The notes below the pieces were generated by a model. The model was not told the DNA's origin, did no database searches, and saw only the letters and a program-made list of their open reading frames with translations. This document shows, piece by piece, positions 36,161-47,572 of a stretch of DNA of 64,000 nucleotides. How positions within the stretch are numbered: the first letter of the stretch is position 1; every line of letters starts with the position of its first letter. A program made the translations under genes and the position numbers. The stretch comes from Solea solea (taxonomy: Eukaryota; Chordata; Actinopteri; Pleuronectiformes; Soleidae). The DNA is taken from contig NC_081142.1 in assembly GCF_958295425.1 (NCBI RefSeq), forward strand, positions 13,977,821-14,041,820, given 5' to 3'.

Positions 36161-36290
36161 AATATATATATATACATATGGATATATTTGGATATATATA
36201 TATGTATGTATGTATATATACATATATATATATATACACATATATATATATATATATATTTGTGTACATACATACATATTTGCATATATT
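36161..36290. repeat. TA/CATA-rich simple-sequence block
   Basis: Alternating (TA)n, GTATGTATGTA and CATACATACA segments, imperfectly palindromic. Tyr-Ile frames across it are artefacts. Confidence 0.92.
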
Positions 36291-39200
36291 AATAAATAGA
36301 TGTGGAATTGCCAGCACTGAAACGAGCCATTTTATTTAGTGTTCTATATTTCAAATAATCCTTACAATCTCAAACGCTGCTGTCAAATGTCTATCACCAT
36401 GAAATGCAATTCCACGTCCACGGCCATTATATCCTGCTCCAAACTGCGCGATTTGGACGAAATAAGACATTTGTGAATGGGCTTGACATTTAGTGTGTGC
36501 AACAAAAGGAACCGTCACTGGAATTTGAATGTAGAACTAATTGTGCTGAAGTACTCGCTGCCTGTTGCTCTGTCTTTCCCGTCACAGTGGTTAAGTGAAT
36601 GACACAAAATACTCAGCAGGCCAATATCACAAAGACATGGTAGAGATTTTGTTACTGCTCACCGAGGGATCCCCCTTGGTCAGTTCATGTGCCAAATACC
36701 AAATGGGCAGCTCACGTCATTATTTGCAAATAACAAAGTGACAGGAGAAGCTCACATTCCCCTATAGGATTGCTATTGTTACATAGGTTTAAATTAATGT
36801 CTGGCTACACATGTTTCCAATGTCCTTTTGATTTGGGTGCAAATATGACATTATGTTAAACATGGATACTGAGGCACCAGAGCTTAAGGGGAGTCCTAAG
36901 TGAATATTCATGGGTCCAAGTAGGTGAGGAGCAGCCGCTTGTCTGGTGTGATATCTGTCAACAAGCTGATGGGGCCACTGTAAGGTTTCCTCTGGGATCC
37001 CTCAGTTTGGAGATTTTCCTTGTCAGGCTGGTATAAATATTTCCTTTGTGGTTAATGTCCATTATGCAAGGGTTGTAACATGTGTTGGTTTTTTTTTTTG
37101 TTTGTTTTGCAGCTCAAGTCTCTCTAGTTAAGGCAATTGTGTGTCGTTTCTGCACCTGTCTGTTCTGGTTTGGCTCCAGTGACAAGATGAAAGCTGGTTT
37201 ACATGTAGCCCAGTTTCTTCTTGCTCTTTCTTTTCATAATGGTAGCACGTCTCGCTGAAATGGGGACATCTTCTTTTTCTTCCATGTTGTCAGTATTGTC
37301 CTGCAATATTTTTGATGTGACACAACTCCATTACGCTTAAGCACAAGGACAGAGTTTTGCTTATGGCTACTATGATTAATGCATGGTAAGCGTTATGCAA
37401 CTAAAACACTCAAAAAAGGGTTACGGTTGGATCGCGATGAATAAATGAAAATCTGTGACATAAAGGATGCACAGCCTCTTGCGTATATATTTCAGTGTAG
37501 ACAGAACTTGTAGTAACGCAGATTTGTGAGGTTCTTAGTACGGGGGATTTTGTCATGACGCCATGACTAAAGGGAGAATTAAAAAAGAAATAACTTACTT
37601 AAATAAATTACAGTATATCTGGATGATCAAATAAAAGCTGCTGCAATAGTCTCCCTTCTGCACACCCTGTGATATTTCAGAGAAATATAAGATCTTAAAA
37701 GAAATGATGCAAAACTAATTTATTCACATATATTTATTCTTTATTCTGCGATTTCTATCATGTCACCGGCTCTTAGGCTACAACAAAAATAGGGAGAGGA
37801 GACGACGTCCAGTGCAAAAACGGAAATGAGGAAATAATAGACATCAGTGTCAGTAATCAGTTGGTGTAAGCAGGTGTGTGTGTCTGTGGATGCATAAAAC
37901 AAAACTAATCCAAAAGCTGGTGGTCTGTGTGTGAGAGCAAGAGCAGTGAGAGAGGGCCAAAAATAGGGAAGGTGTCATGGTGTGGTGTCATGGTCCAGGT
38001 GTGGCTCATCACCTGAATGACGACCTCGCCTCCCTGAGCCTGACACAGAAGAAAAAGGCAGCAAGCACTCCCACTGACAAGAGGGTCATCACACACATCC
38101 AAGATCACTGGTTCAAGAGTCTACCCACTGTCTTACAATGGGCAAAACTATTCATATATTACGTAAGGTGCTATGATTTGTTCTGACTGTGCATGTGGCA
38201 CTGATGTGACAAACACGCTCGACTGCACAGAGTTCTGGGACGTCTGTCTCAAGGTCTGAAGACACATGATACGACCTGGCATTTGGATCTTGCCAGCGCT
38301 CCCCTTGGCACGCTTACCTGCTTTGCCTTCCAAGCCCTAACTTTGGTACAGAAACCATGCAGACGGAGCGGTGTTTAGATATCACCAGATGCAAAGTTAG
38401 TTTTTTGCTAATAGCAAAAAAAAGAAAACTGACCTTTATCATCATCAGAACATAGCTGCTGTTGGAAAGAATAAAGGCACTCTGGGGCTTGAGCAAAGAG
38501 CACTTTCTAAATGTGATTAAAGCAAACCTACACTCGTGCCCAGAGATCGGAATAATGAACTCAATACAGAAACTGATGAAGCAGGCTCTGCAAATTACGC
38601 CTAAGTTTGTACCAAGATGAGGAAAAGTCAATTTAAACTACTACACTGTCTGCACACAACTCTACAGCACAGCCACAGAATGAATTACAATCAGGCGTGT
38701 TTCCAGAACTAAATGATTTAGGGTGCATCTGAGTGTGGGCGCACTAGTGTGGACATCTGAAAGAGATCACAGTCTGCCGAAAACGTACTTTCTGTCCAGG
38801 TCACAATGATCAGCCACAGCAATAACGCTCTTTTGTGTGTACTGTACACCCCTGCTGTTGTCTTGATTGTGAGGGTGTGAAGACATTCTTCTACCTAAAA
38901 TAATCTACTTATTGTCTCTTTTAAATCACAAAATAAAAATGAGGTTATTGTTACTGTTTGTGTTCGGGCACTTGTTGACGTCTCAGGTCAGGGGGTGAGG
39001 GTGAGCTACAGTGATAGCAGCGGCGAAACTTGAGAAGGCTATGGTAACATTAGCTGGTATCTTTAGAAGAAGTTGGCTGCCGGTAACGTTTCATTAATAC
39101 ATCTCGGTGTCTTGGTTGCTGTGGAGACTATCGCTGCATGTTCATGTGTATTTGTATAATTAGAAAAACAATATTAATACACTGACGATGCACCAGAACT

Positions 39201-39670
39201 TTGAAATATAAAACCCCAGACTTGAATGTGCTATCGCTCATACAGCTATGACATGTCACTATAAGGTATCCCATGATGGATGGGCATAAAAGAAATCTCA
39301 CCTTTGGTATTTGGTATGTTGTTTCATTGCAGCTCAGAAAGACAAGTGAGGTTTCTTGTTTCCATCAGTATTTAGTTCTTTTTTTTTTCTTTAATATGTT
39401 GTGACATATCAGTAGTCCTGTGGGACAGTTCTACAAGACAAACTGATACTGTGGATTTATTCAGCTGTGTCTGGTGCTAGCAGCTCCACAGTTGCAACAC
39501 AGCACTCCTTCATAAATTCTCCTCTCTGAGTGGTATCTGTCTGTAATCCGGCCAATTTTGCACGTTTCCATTGTGTCATACTCTGTTTACTCTGCAAGGC
39601 TGCTCGCCAGTAGCTTCTTCTCTTTTTGATGTGTCACCTGTCTGTCACGCTCCTCATCTCCTATTCTCTC

Positions 39671-39695
39671 TTCTCTTCTCTTCTCTTCTCTTCTC
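39671..39695. repeat. (TTCTC)5 pentanucleotide repeat
   Basis: Five perfect TTCTC units inside a longer pyrimidine-rich segment. Confidence 0.9.
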
Positions 39696-39979
39696 ATATT
39701 CTGCCAAGATCTACCTACATCTATCTTTCTTCATGTGTTGATGAGATCATATTCATTCGCACATATCATTCTGTGCTCAAACTTTCACCTCCTACCGTAC
39801 ATTACTTTAATTTCCCCACGATCTGTTTTTTGCTTCTGTCTAAGCGTTGTCTCTCTTCCTCTGTCTCTCTGCTCTACTCCGACACACAGTCTTATGAACG
39901 GTGATGTATATGTTATCATATGAATGTGTGCTTTGCTACTACTTATTGTTCACTCGCCAACCGACCCTTTCCTTCACAG

Positions 39980-40167
39980 ACTGGAGCTTTGTCTCACGTC
40001 CTGACTCATGTATCGCTATAGCAACAGGAGATAACTCTTCCTCCACCTGCTTGAACTTCCACTGCGCCTTCATCCCATTTATTTCTGAAACACTTCTTAT
40101 ATCCACAGCTTTCAAGCATCGCCTAAGCAAATTAACAGCCAGTATAGGTGCCAACGATGATGAGTAG
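39980..40167 (+). CDS. Weak candidate terminal exon, unidentified
   Basis: The text CGACCCTTTCCTTCACAG is a good-looking acceptor. It is followed by a frame that opens DWSFVSRPDSC, includes CLNFHCAFIPF, and ends GANDDE then TAG at 40165-40167. The product is not recognised. The upstream region is pyrimidine-rich over several hundred bases, so acceptor-like strings are expected by chance. No companion exon is seen, and a (TA)n tract begins about 30 bp after the stop. Confidence 0.15.
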
Positions 40168-40200
40168 CAGGTTTGCTCTCTTCTTTTCTTCTCCAAATAT

Positions 40201-40206
40201 AATATA

Positions 40207-40288
<82 letters not shown>

Positions 40289-40289
40289 C
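40201..40289. repeat. (TA)n then (GA)n microsatellite
   Basis: About 70 bp of TA with a few G or C interruptions, followed by about seven GA units. Confidence 0.95.
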
Positions 40290-41523
40290 TATCTACTTTT
40301 TAATTGATTTAATGAATGATTGCAATAACAGACAAACACATCTGGGCACATAAACCACACACAGTGGCAGGTGTTAGAAGCGTATTGGAAAAATAGGAAA
40401 CTGAAGGAACCTTTATTCCAAGGAAACCTCAAGGACAGCAGACAAAGAGGGATCACTCAGCCCAGGATGCCCAGGGAGCTGCACTGACTTAGTTACGCAA
40501 AATAAATAAATACATATAATATATATATCTCTAAAAACTGTTTCTTAGAAAGAAAAAAAAAGAGGGCAACAACACTTTATAACCATATATAGTATGGCGA
40601 GACAGTAGGTGTGTTTATGAGCACATTATTATTTTTCTTTTTTGTAATTCACTATATCTAGAATGCTGTTTTTAGTAGAATGGAGACACACTCTGTAATA
40701 CTGATAAAGGATGTTTGTCCCGGGTGAGCTGTACGGAAGTGGCAGATTTAGCTGACATTACAGTCCATCTAGTAAGCAGAGCCATTCACCCATATGCTAT
40801 TATATACAGAATAAGATGATTTATGCTCACGACCTGTGTGGCTGACAGTTTGTCAGAGGGACAGGAAGTTTTATTTTGAGCTCCTCAGCCTCAGCACTGA
40901 GGCCTCCCTGTAGAGCACCATATATGAGATGTCACACTGTGATTTTTTTTTTTACTTCTTTCAATAACTGGATTATTGTTCCCCCTGGATATAATAGCAG
41001 AATATTTATTTTTCACTTATCCCTTTACCGCTTTTGTTTTGAAAGCGATTTTGTTTTAGTCAATCAGGGCAAAGAAGAGAAGAAACACTTGTATTCTATT
41101 GATAATCATTATTATTACCAAGAGTACAGCTATTGTCAAAGAGACAAACAATTTCAGAATTCAAGGCTGGCAACAGAAACTATTCAATTACCTTTGGGTT
41201 TGAGAGCGTAAACAAAATGGAAAGCAATTACTGGTCAGCATGCATACAGGATCTGGAGACGGAGCAGGGCAGCTTACAGATTTAACATGGTGTTTTCTGC
41301 AAAGTCATCTCATACTTTAGCACAACACTTGGGCGTAAATGGCATTTATACATTGCACCACAAAGCACAACATTAGAGGATAATGTAGAAAATAAACACA
41401 AAATTGAAATCCCCCAAATGAACAAATGGGGTGATAATGACGCCGAGATGCTCTGAGCTGCAAAAATGATATTGGCAAAACAAAGTAAAAGGAAGTTTGT
41501 CTGAGAACAATCACCACATACAT
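40290..41523. other. Non-coding stretch
   Basis: A 111-codon frame at 40876-41211 lacks any domain. Nothing else can be named. Confidence 0.55.
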
Positions 41524-41589
41524 CACTGAGGCTCTTCAGTGAAACCCCATTCAGAAATGGGGGTTTCTGAATGGTAGTTTTCCTCAGTG
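41524..41589. repeat. Two-stem fold-back structure
   Basis: The inner arms CCATTCAGAAA (41547-41557) and TTTCTGAATGG (41564-41574) are perfect complements with loop TGGGGG. The outer arms CACTGAGG (41524-41531) and CCTCAGTG (41582-41589) are also perfect complements. Shorter unmatched segments lie between the two stems. It looks like a tiny fold-back element or a structured RNA if transcribed. Confidence 0.85.
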
Positions 41590-42183
41590 GAACAAACTTA
41601 TTGTTTTTCTTGCACCATTAAACATCATCTATTTTTTTGTCAAAATTGTCAAAATATCCATTTAAAGCTTAATCTGCGATATATGTTCCTACTCCTCATT
41701 AGTTAATATGTTTTGACCTCCATTACTGTCCAGATAAATACATATATAACAGTGAATTGCATGTTCAAATTCAGCTTCTTCTTTTTATGTTTTTTTTTTT
41801 TATCTTTTTACTATTGTTACTGCAAAGAGATGCACACACAAGCTGTTGGTTTGTAACAGTGATAGTGCATATGGCAGGCCCTGCCAAAACAGATACTCAC
41901 TCATTGACTATGTGAGGGTATTTTTTTATGCCCATGGGCTGACAAGCTTGGATCATCCAGGTGTGGTGAAAGTGAGCTATATTTGGAGTACGGCGGCTAC
42001 TTTACCTCTTGACCTTGCACCGTTTTATTATCGGTGTGCAACTGTCATCATTAGACAGACAGCTGTGACGTCAGCGAGTCCATGGGCCAACAATGTCATG
42101 TATGTGAGGCATTTCACTTCTAGTGAGATTTGAAGCAGATCACTACGATGCAGTATTAGAGCCCGACAACAAAGGTAAAAAAA
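41590..42183. other. Non-coding stretch
   Basis: A 95-codon frame at 41846-42133 has no recognisable domain. Nothing nameable. Confidence 0.55.
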
Positions 42184-42368
42184 TAATAATATTACGAGAA
42201 TTAACTCATAATTTTACGAGAAAAAAGTCGTATCAGCACAAGAATAAAGTCAAAATCAAGCAAAGATGATGCAGAGCAGTTACATTTATAAATTAAATCA
42301 AATTAAATAATGATACAAAATCTTGTAATATTACAACTTTATTCTCATAATATTACGACTTTGTTCTC
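42184..42368. repeat. Fold-back block with AATATTACGAGAA-type iterations
   Basis: The left arm (42184-42232) iterates units of the form ATATTACGAGAATTAACTC and ACGAGAAAAAAGTCGTA. The right arm (42321-42368), reversed, reads GTCGTAATATTATGAGAATA and AAAGTTGTAATATTAC. The same short minisatellite unit is therefore present at both ends in opposite orientation, around an AT-rich spacer. I recall AAAGTCGTAATATTACGAG repeats in several vertebrates. Confidence 0.6.
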
Positions 42369-42570
42369 TAAAGATTCGATTATTGCAAAACCTTGTGGAT
42401 GAGTAGTGCCAGAGATGAGGGAGGTACAGGATGGGTGGACGGGGAGCGGTGAGGGTCTAAGTACTGTAGGTAGATGAGGATAAGAGTGTTGTGAATAAGT
42501 GGTGGGTGTGAGCTAAGCCACGATTGGCAGGAACTGGGGAACAATGAAATCAAAACCAGTATTTTAAATC

Positions 42571-42632
42571 CAGGCTGAGAAAGAAAAAAAAAAAAACAGG
42601 CTGAGAAAGAAAATAAAAAAAAAATAAAAAAG
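42571..42632. repeat. A-rich tandem duplication
   Basis: CAGGCTGAGAAAGAAA occurs at 42571 and again at 42597 (26-bp period), each followed by a long A run. Confidence 0.85.
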
Positions 42633-42639
42633 GTTGTAA

Positions 42640-43050
42640 GATTAATGTGGATGAACCAGGTGTTTTCACTTGTCTTGATTACACTGATCAGCTGGACCCT
42701 GATTCTGGCACACCTGCTCGCAATCACAGAGAGGGAGGGGAGAGAGGGACAAGCTGTGACTGCTCTTATATGAAGACACGTGTTAAGTGTTGCATCACCC
42801 AGTTCCTTATCCATTTCGAGTTTTGTTTTGACATTGACTCTGGACTCTGTTCCCACTCACCTCTTCAATTTACATACACTATTTACATTTTCATCCCATA
42901 GCAGTTCATCACATTTGTCTTGACAACGTTCAGGCCATATTTTCTCATTTTTGGGTTAGCGAATCTGTTGTCTGTTCCCCGACCTTGCATTTTGTCTGCC
43001 AGTTTTGGACTTTTTTCATACTGAGACATCCTGTACCTTTGCTTTGGTGA
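42640..43050 (+). mobile_element. Possible dispersed LTR-like repeat
   Basis: The text ACTTGTCTTGATTACACTGA, GGCACACCTGCTCGCAATCA, CTCTTATATGAAG, and finally CTGTTCCCCGACCTTGCATT and GCCAGTTTTGGACTTTTTTC follows the same order as 35330-35660 read on its minus strand. It would be the plus-strand member of that repeat class. A TATA-like TCTTATATGA is present. No coding part. Confidence 0.35.
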
Positions 43051-43343
43051 GGTAATTTCTACTGAAATGTTTCTACTGATGTTCTTACTATTACTTTTGC
43101 CCGGAACCTGCTATTGGATCGTAGCTTTCTATAACAAACTGTGAAAATGTAAAAATCATAGGCCTTCTTTGTCACCTTCACAGTCCTAGATGTTAAGCTC
43201 AATAACCTTGGGAGGAATATGTGCTCCTGAATGAAAAAAACATGACAAAGAAACTGCTACTGAAACAGCTTCTTCCTGTGGCAATTGTTCTTATAAATAC
43301 ATGTTAGTAATTTATTTCCACACTTTTAGTCACCTAAAAGTGT

Positions 43344-43374
<31 letters not shown>

Positions 43375-43732
43375 GTCGTTCACAATATTCTCAAGTGCCA
43401 ATAGTGTTTCATTAAATAAGTCCCAAATCTCACAGTAAACTCATTTCAGAGAGAGCCGTAGTTAATGATTTATTTATCTTTGTGTTAACTTTTTTTGGAT
43501 ACAAGCAAGCAGCTAATTTAATGAATATATTAAACTTGCATGTCTTGGAGAGGGGGCATTTCTTCCCCCTCTCTCTTGGTGGAGAATGTCAACAGTTTTT
43601 TTTGTTCACAGCAAGTCTGGCACACTTTACATTAGGACTTTCCGTTGTCAGATTTGCAGTCGTAGGTTTTCCCATGGCGACTGGGCCTCTGCGGAGGATG
43701 GGTTCATTTTGGCTATGGCGCTGTCACATGTC
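43051..43732. other. Non-coding stretch
   Basis: Contains the TG/G tract listed separately and no supported frame. Confidence 0.55.
43341..43375. repeat. (TG)9 followed by 18 G
   Basis: A GT microsatellite grades directly into an uninterrupted poly-G run on the same strand. Confidence 0.95.
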
Positions 43733-43870
43733 AAGTCAATTCAAGTCAATTTTATTTACATAGCACAAAACATCACAAACACAATTTGCCTCGAAAGGGC
43801 TTTACCGTCTGTACAGCAAGTGACACCCTCTGTCCTTAAAACTCTGGGATCTCTCTCCCAGGATGGACAG
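43733..43870 (-). mobile_element. Non-LTR retroposon 3' end (minus strand)
   Basis: Read on the minus strand it has CCCTTTCGAGGCAAATTGTG, then GTGCTATGTAAATAAAATTG, then the iterated tail GACTTGAATTGACTTGAC. This is the same 3'-end class as 23740-23898 but with a different tail unit. It is 5'-truncated, with no reverse-transcriptase frame. The 120-codon plus-strand frame that crosses it is spurious. Confidence 0.55.
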
Positions 43871-44151
43871 ACGTGCAGTAGGTGTCACATGTGCAGAAAC
43901 TATTTAAAAAGAGAGGAAAGATTTTATAAAAAAAATCAATTACATTAATGACAATTATGATCATCACTATTGCCTTCATCATCTCGTCCAGGGTGTGACA
44001 TCATACCACCTGGGCTTGGTTCCAGCTCCTCATGTGACCCTCAGAGAAGGACAAGTCGTGGATGAAGGGCAAATGAGGATAATATTACTGTTAGCAGTAA
44101 TAATCATAGTTGTAGTATTTGAGCTGTGGTGTTAAATATTGGAGGGTTAAT

Positions 44152-44345
44152 GACAGACAGACAGACAGACAGACAGACGACTTTATTGATCCCTTTGGGA
44201 GGTTCCCTCGGGGAAATTAACAGCTCCAACATCAACACACAGCACTGTTAAGATTAGAGTCACACTTTACAGGAGACTGGAAAAAGAAACACACCAGGTA
44301 CCAAACACCATAACATATATAATAAAAATAAAAATCTAAAAAAGT
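44152..44345 (-). mobile_element. Non-LTR retroposon 3' end with (TGTC)n tail
   Basis: On the minus strand the text TTTCCCCGAGGGAACCTCCC, then AAAGGGATCAATAAAGTCG, runs into about seven TGTC units (44152-44178 on the plus strand as GACA). A terminus of this kind (GGGATCAATAAAGT plus tetranucleotide tail) is common for fish LINEs. The body is short and ends in the TA/CATA block. Confidence 0.6.
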
Positions 44346-44373
44346 ATAAAAATACAAACGTAAATGACCCATG

Positions 44374-44570
44374 CTATATATATATGTATGTATGTATGTA
44401 TACATACAGTACATACATACAAACAACACATATACATATATATATACATACACACATACATACATACATACATATATATATATATACACACACATATATA
44501 TATATATACATACATACATACATATACACACATACATACATATATGCACATACATATAGATACACACACC
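44374..44570. repeat. TA/CATA-rich simple-sequence block
   Basis: Mixed (TA)n, (TGTA)n, (CATA)n and (CACA)n segments with several internal inverted matches. All long frames here are repeat artefacts. Confidence 0.92.
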
Positions 44571-44574
44571 TACA

Positions 44575-44857
44575 GTTACCCCGTATTGCCCAGGGTTTTA
44601 TTGCACATGTCTTTAAGGTTTTATTGCACATGTTATTATGTTGTTATTGTTGTGGTTAATGCCCCCTAACTTTAACTTTGGAGGGACATAAAACCCAATG
44701 TCCCTCCAGAGATGGCGCTAGTGCTCTTGAGTACTGTTCTATGTGTTTTGTGTAATGTTTAGCTGTCTGAATGTCTGTGTGTAATATGGATGCCCTCTTA
44801 CTGCAAAACAAATCTATAAATGTATCAATAAAGTTGCCTGACCTGACCTGACCTGAC
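44575..44857 (+). mobile_element. Non-LTR retroposon 3' end with (CCTGA)n tail
   Basis: The plus-strand segment has two near copies of GGTTTTATTGCACATG (44594 and 44618) and ends TGTATCAATAAAGTTGCCTG followed by ACCTG pentamers to 44857. Its terminus, ATCAATAAAGT, matches that of the oppositely oriented copy at 44152-44345, so the two look like related families placed head to head. Confidence 0.55.
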
Positions 44858-46809
44858 AAATCCCCAACTTTACCTACAAAACACAGTTTCAGCATGACCG
44901 ATATCCACGTAGACTTATATATTACATTTGTGCACCCACAACATTCCAGCTGTGCTATACCCCCTTTACCTAAATCAGAGTGAGGCTCCCTGTGAATATT
45001 TTATGGAAGGTAATTGAACAGAGCTGTGGCACCACATTAAAATTAATGTCATGTTTGTGTCTGCTGCATATTTTCACCCAAATGATTGTAATGGAAATGA
45101 TCATTTGCCTGAGCCTGCATATAAAGAGAGAAGCCGCTCCTCAGCTAAGTGTCTAGGATGCTAATAGGGATATGTTTTATGGCCTGAGACATGCAGAATA
45201 GAAAGGGAGGTGTAATGGAAGAATACACTACACCCTCTCTGTGGAGCAGTCCCCTGACTCACTGTCTGCATCTATTGCTCAGATACTGTGACTTCAGCAA
45301 ACATAAAGGAGCAGTAGCCAAATGTAGAACACACTTTTAACTGAATGCCCAGGCAACTGAAAATGCAAACAGTTGTTTTGTGTTGTTTCCAATATAATGT
45401 CTATCTGCTGTGCAATTAACGGCTGATTAGCGTTCATAAGGGGAATTTGTTGTGCTTTTTTCACTCTAGTAACCTTTTAAAAATCTGCAATTTGTGTATG
45501 TGAATTGGTAATTTTCTCGCGTGTGTACGTGTAGCCCTGTCCCTGCTTTGTCTTGTTTCAAAGTTGCAGTGTGTATGTGCTGCTGGCATGGATGGTGTCG
45601 CATTCAAACAAAACCCAGTTGGCAAATTTAACTCTTCAACTATGTGTTGGCTAAATAAAAAAAACAACCAAAAAAAATAACAACGTGTTTTTGATGTTTT
45701 TGACAAATTGATTTGATGAAAAGATGTGCTGCGAACATTAGTCACTCCAATGACATGCAATTCCATTACTTTAATAATTTATTTGTAATTCTCTTTTTAA
45801 AATAAATAAATATATCATACATCGACTAAGTTCCTAAACACTGTCATATTACCAGCTAATTAACGAAGCCCACCCCAGTGCACCATGCTAATTGTCCTCC
45901 CTTGGATATGCTGCTGAACTTCCCGGCAAAGTGGAGAGGCATGTTCAGTGATAGCAACCATATGGCTGTTATTACTGAATGAATACACAGTAGCGCCTCA
46001 TTAAACACAAACCCAACAGAGTCTTTTGTCACTGCGGCTATCAGGGGCTGCTTGTCTGGTCCAGGCTGGGTGGATGTGGGCTGTAGAAGGCCTCCCCTGG
46101 TGCAATGCTGCATCAGGAAGGCAGGAGGCAGATGGAGGTGCAGTGGAGTGATGCCAAAGGTCACACACTGCCCAACTTAGGTACACATGCTTTGGTATGG
46201 ACATGCAGTGGCATGTCATTTCAGAGCAGAATTTACGATGTCTATGTTAATGATTTCATGTTGCTACACCTACCATTTTTATTATTTTGTTTATATAAGC
46301 AAGTCATAGGGCCAGGACTATACGCTTAGAAAAACATATTATGTTCAAGGTGACCTCTGGGAATTAAAACAGTGGTGTGGCCTGTCGAAATTGAGCTATA
46401 CTTATCAGTGTTTGTACACTGCCATTGAATTTATCAGCAATAACTCACAGATAGGCAAAGAAGACATGGAATGAATTGTGGTCATCAGTGGTTACAATTA
46501 TGTAGTTTTGATCGCTGTGTGTAAGTGAGTATTAAGAGCATTACTGAATTGTTCTTTTTTTAACTTTGTTCATTATATTCTCGTAACACTGGCCATGTAC
46601 GGACAAGCAGATGAAGAACAACCATTCATAGCCCTCTGAAACTCTTTCATTTGAATAGCAGTAAGTAAATTAATAAATTGTTTTGTCCGACAGTCTTTGC
46701 CACAAAAGGCAGCTTCCTTTCAGCACTAGGTTTTTTTTAGAATTCAAAGTGAAATGATTATCAGGTCTGTTATGTTTAAAATGGACAAGAATTCTATGCG
46801 GATAAAATT
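44858..46809. other. Non-coding stretch
   Basis: The part from 44985 to 45180 has AT-rich motifs (CACATTAAAATTAATG, AATGATCATTTG) in unique-looking sequence, which could be a conserved non-coding element. No coding frame is supported. Confidence 0.5.
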
Positions 46810-47572
46810 GTGCCAGGATCAGCCCCAGAGGATGGGAAATGATAGGACCACAGACAGGGTCTGAACCACCCCAGCAAGAACAGAGCCCCCCCCGACAGCC
46901 CCAAGAGGAGGTGAGCTAGAGCCCACCATAACTGCCCCAGCTATACACCCAGAGGTCAATCATACAGATGGAGATGGGAAAGACCTCAAGCCGCTCGAAG
47001 CTAGCAGCCTTCAACCATAGGTAGGATGCAAAGGTCTACGGGTCTGCCATGTCTGAACCCACAATGCCCTCGGCACATAGCCCCACCGAACACCGATCCT
47101 GATTTCCCCACAGCCAGCAATATCCCAGAGATGCCACAACCATCCCCACCCAAACCAAACGTCAGTGTGGTGTCCATGCCACCAGTACAACCTCACTTCC
47201 CCCAATACCCTAAGTGTGTGTGTAGTATGGTGTATCAGGAAAATGTGGGGAGGAGGGCATCTAGGATGCCAGGTTCCTGAATGGAAGTTCCACCCAGGAC
47301 AAATCCCACCCATATCCGCCCCCATGAAAGGAGCCAAGCCAGCCCAGTTGGGGAACACATCAAGACACCCCCAAAGCACCACAGGAGCCAGCCCCACCCC
47401 ACTCCCTGGAGTGATAGGCTCCCAAGGAGCACAGCGTCCCCATGGCACCAGACCCCCAGACCAGGCCCACAGTCTATCCCCGTATCCCCACAGAGATCGG
47501 AGACGCAATAGCACACCAGGACATTTCAGCAGGCACCACCCAACTCTACCTGGGAGCAGGGGCTGCGTCATA
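46810..47572. repeat. Strand-asymmetric C-rich island
   Basis: About 760 bp in which the plus strand is strikingly rich in CCC and CCA and poor in T, against AT-rich flanks. This lowers stop-codon density and produces long overlapping frames: 219 codons on minus (47011-47670), 160 on plus (47165-47647). They encode Pro-rich or Trp/Gly-rich text without any domain. I vaguely recall similar C-rich blocks as repeated sequence in fish. No terminal repeats were found. Confidence 0.5.

Larger units (their letters stand above)
35661..39979. other. Long non-coding stretch
   Basis: Contains the TA/CATA block and TTCTC repeat listed separately, nine C at 35849-35857, and a GTGTCATGGTCCAGGTGTGG block near 37985 that may be repeat-derived. 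No supported frame. Confidence 0.5.

Noticed and set aside
44232..44669. Several Tyr/Ile/Val-rich frames on both strands
   Set aside because: They are translations of TA/CATA simple repeats.
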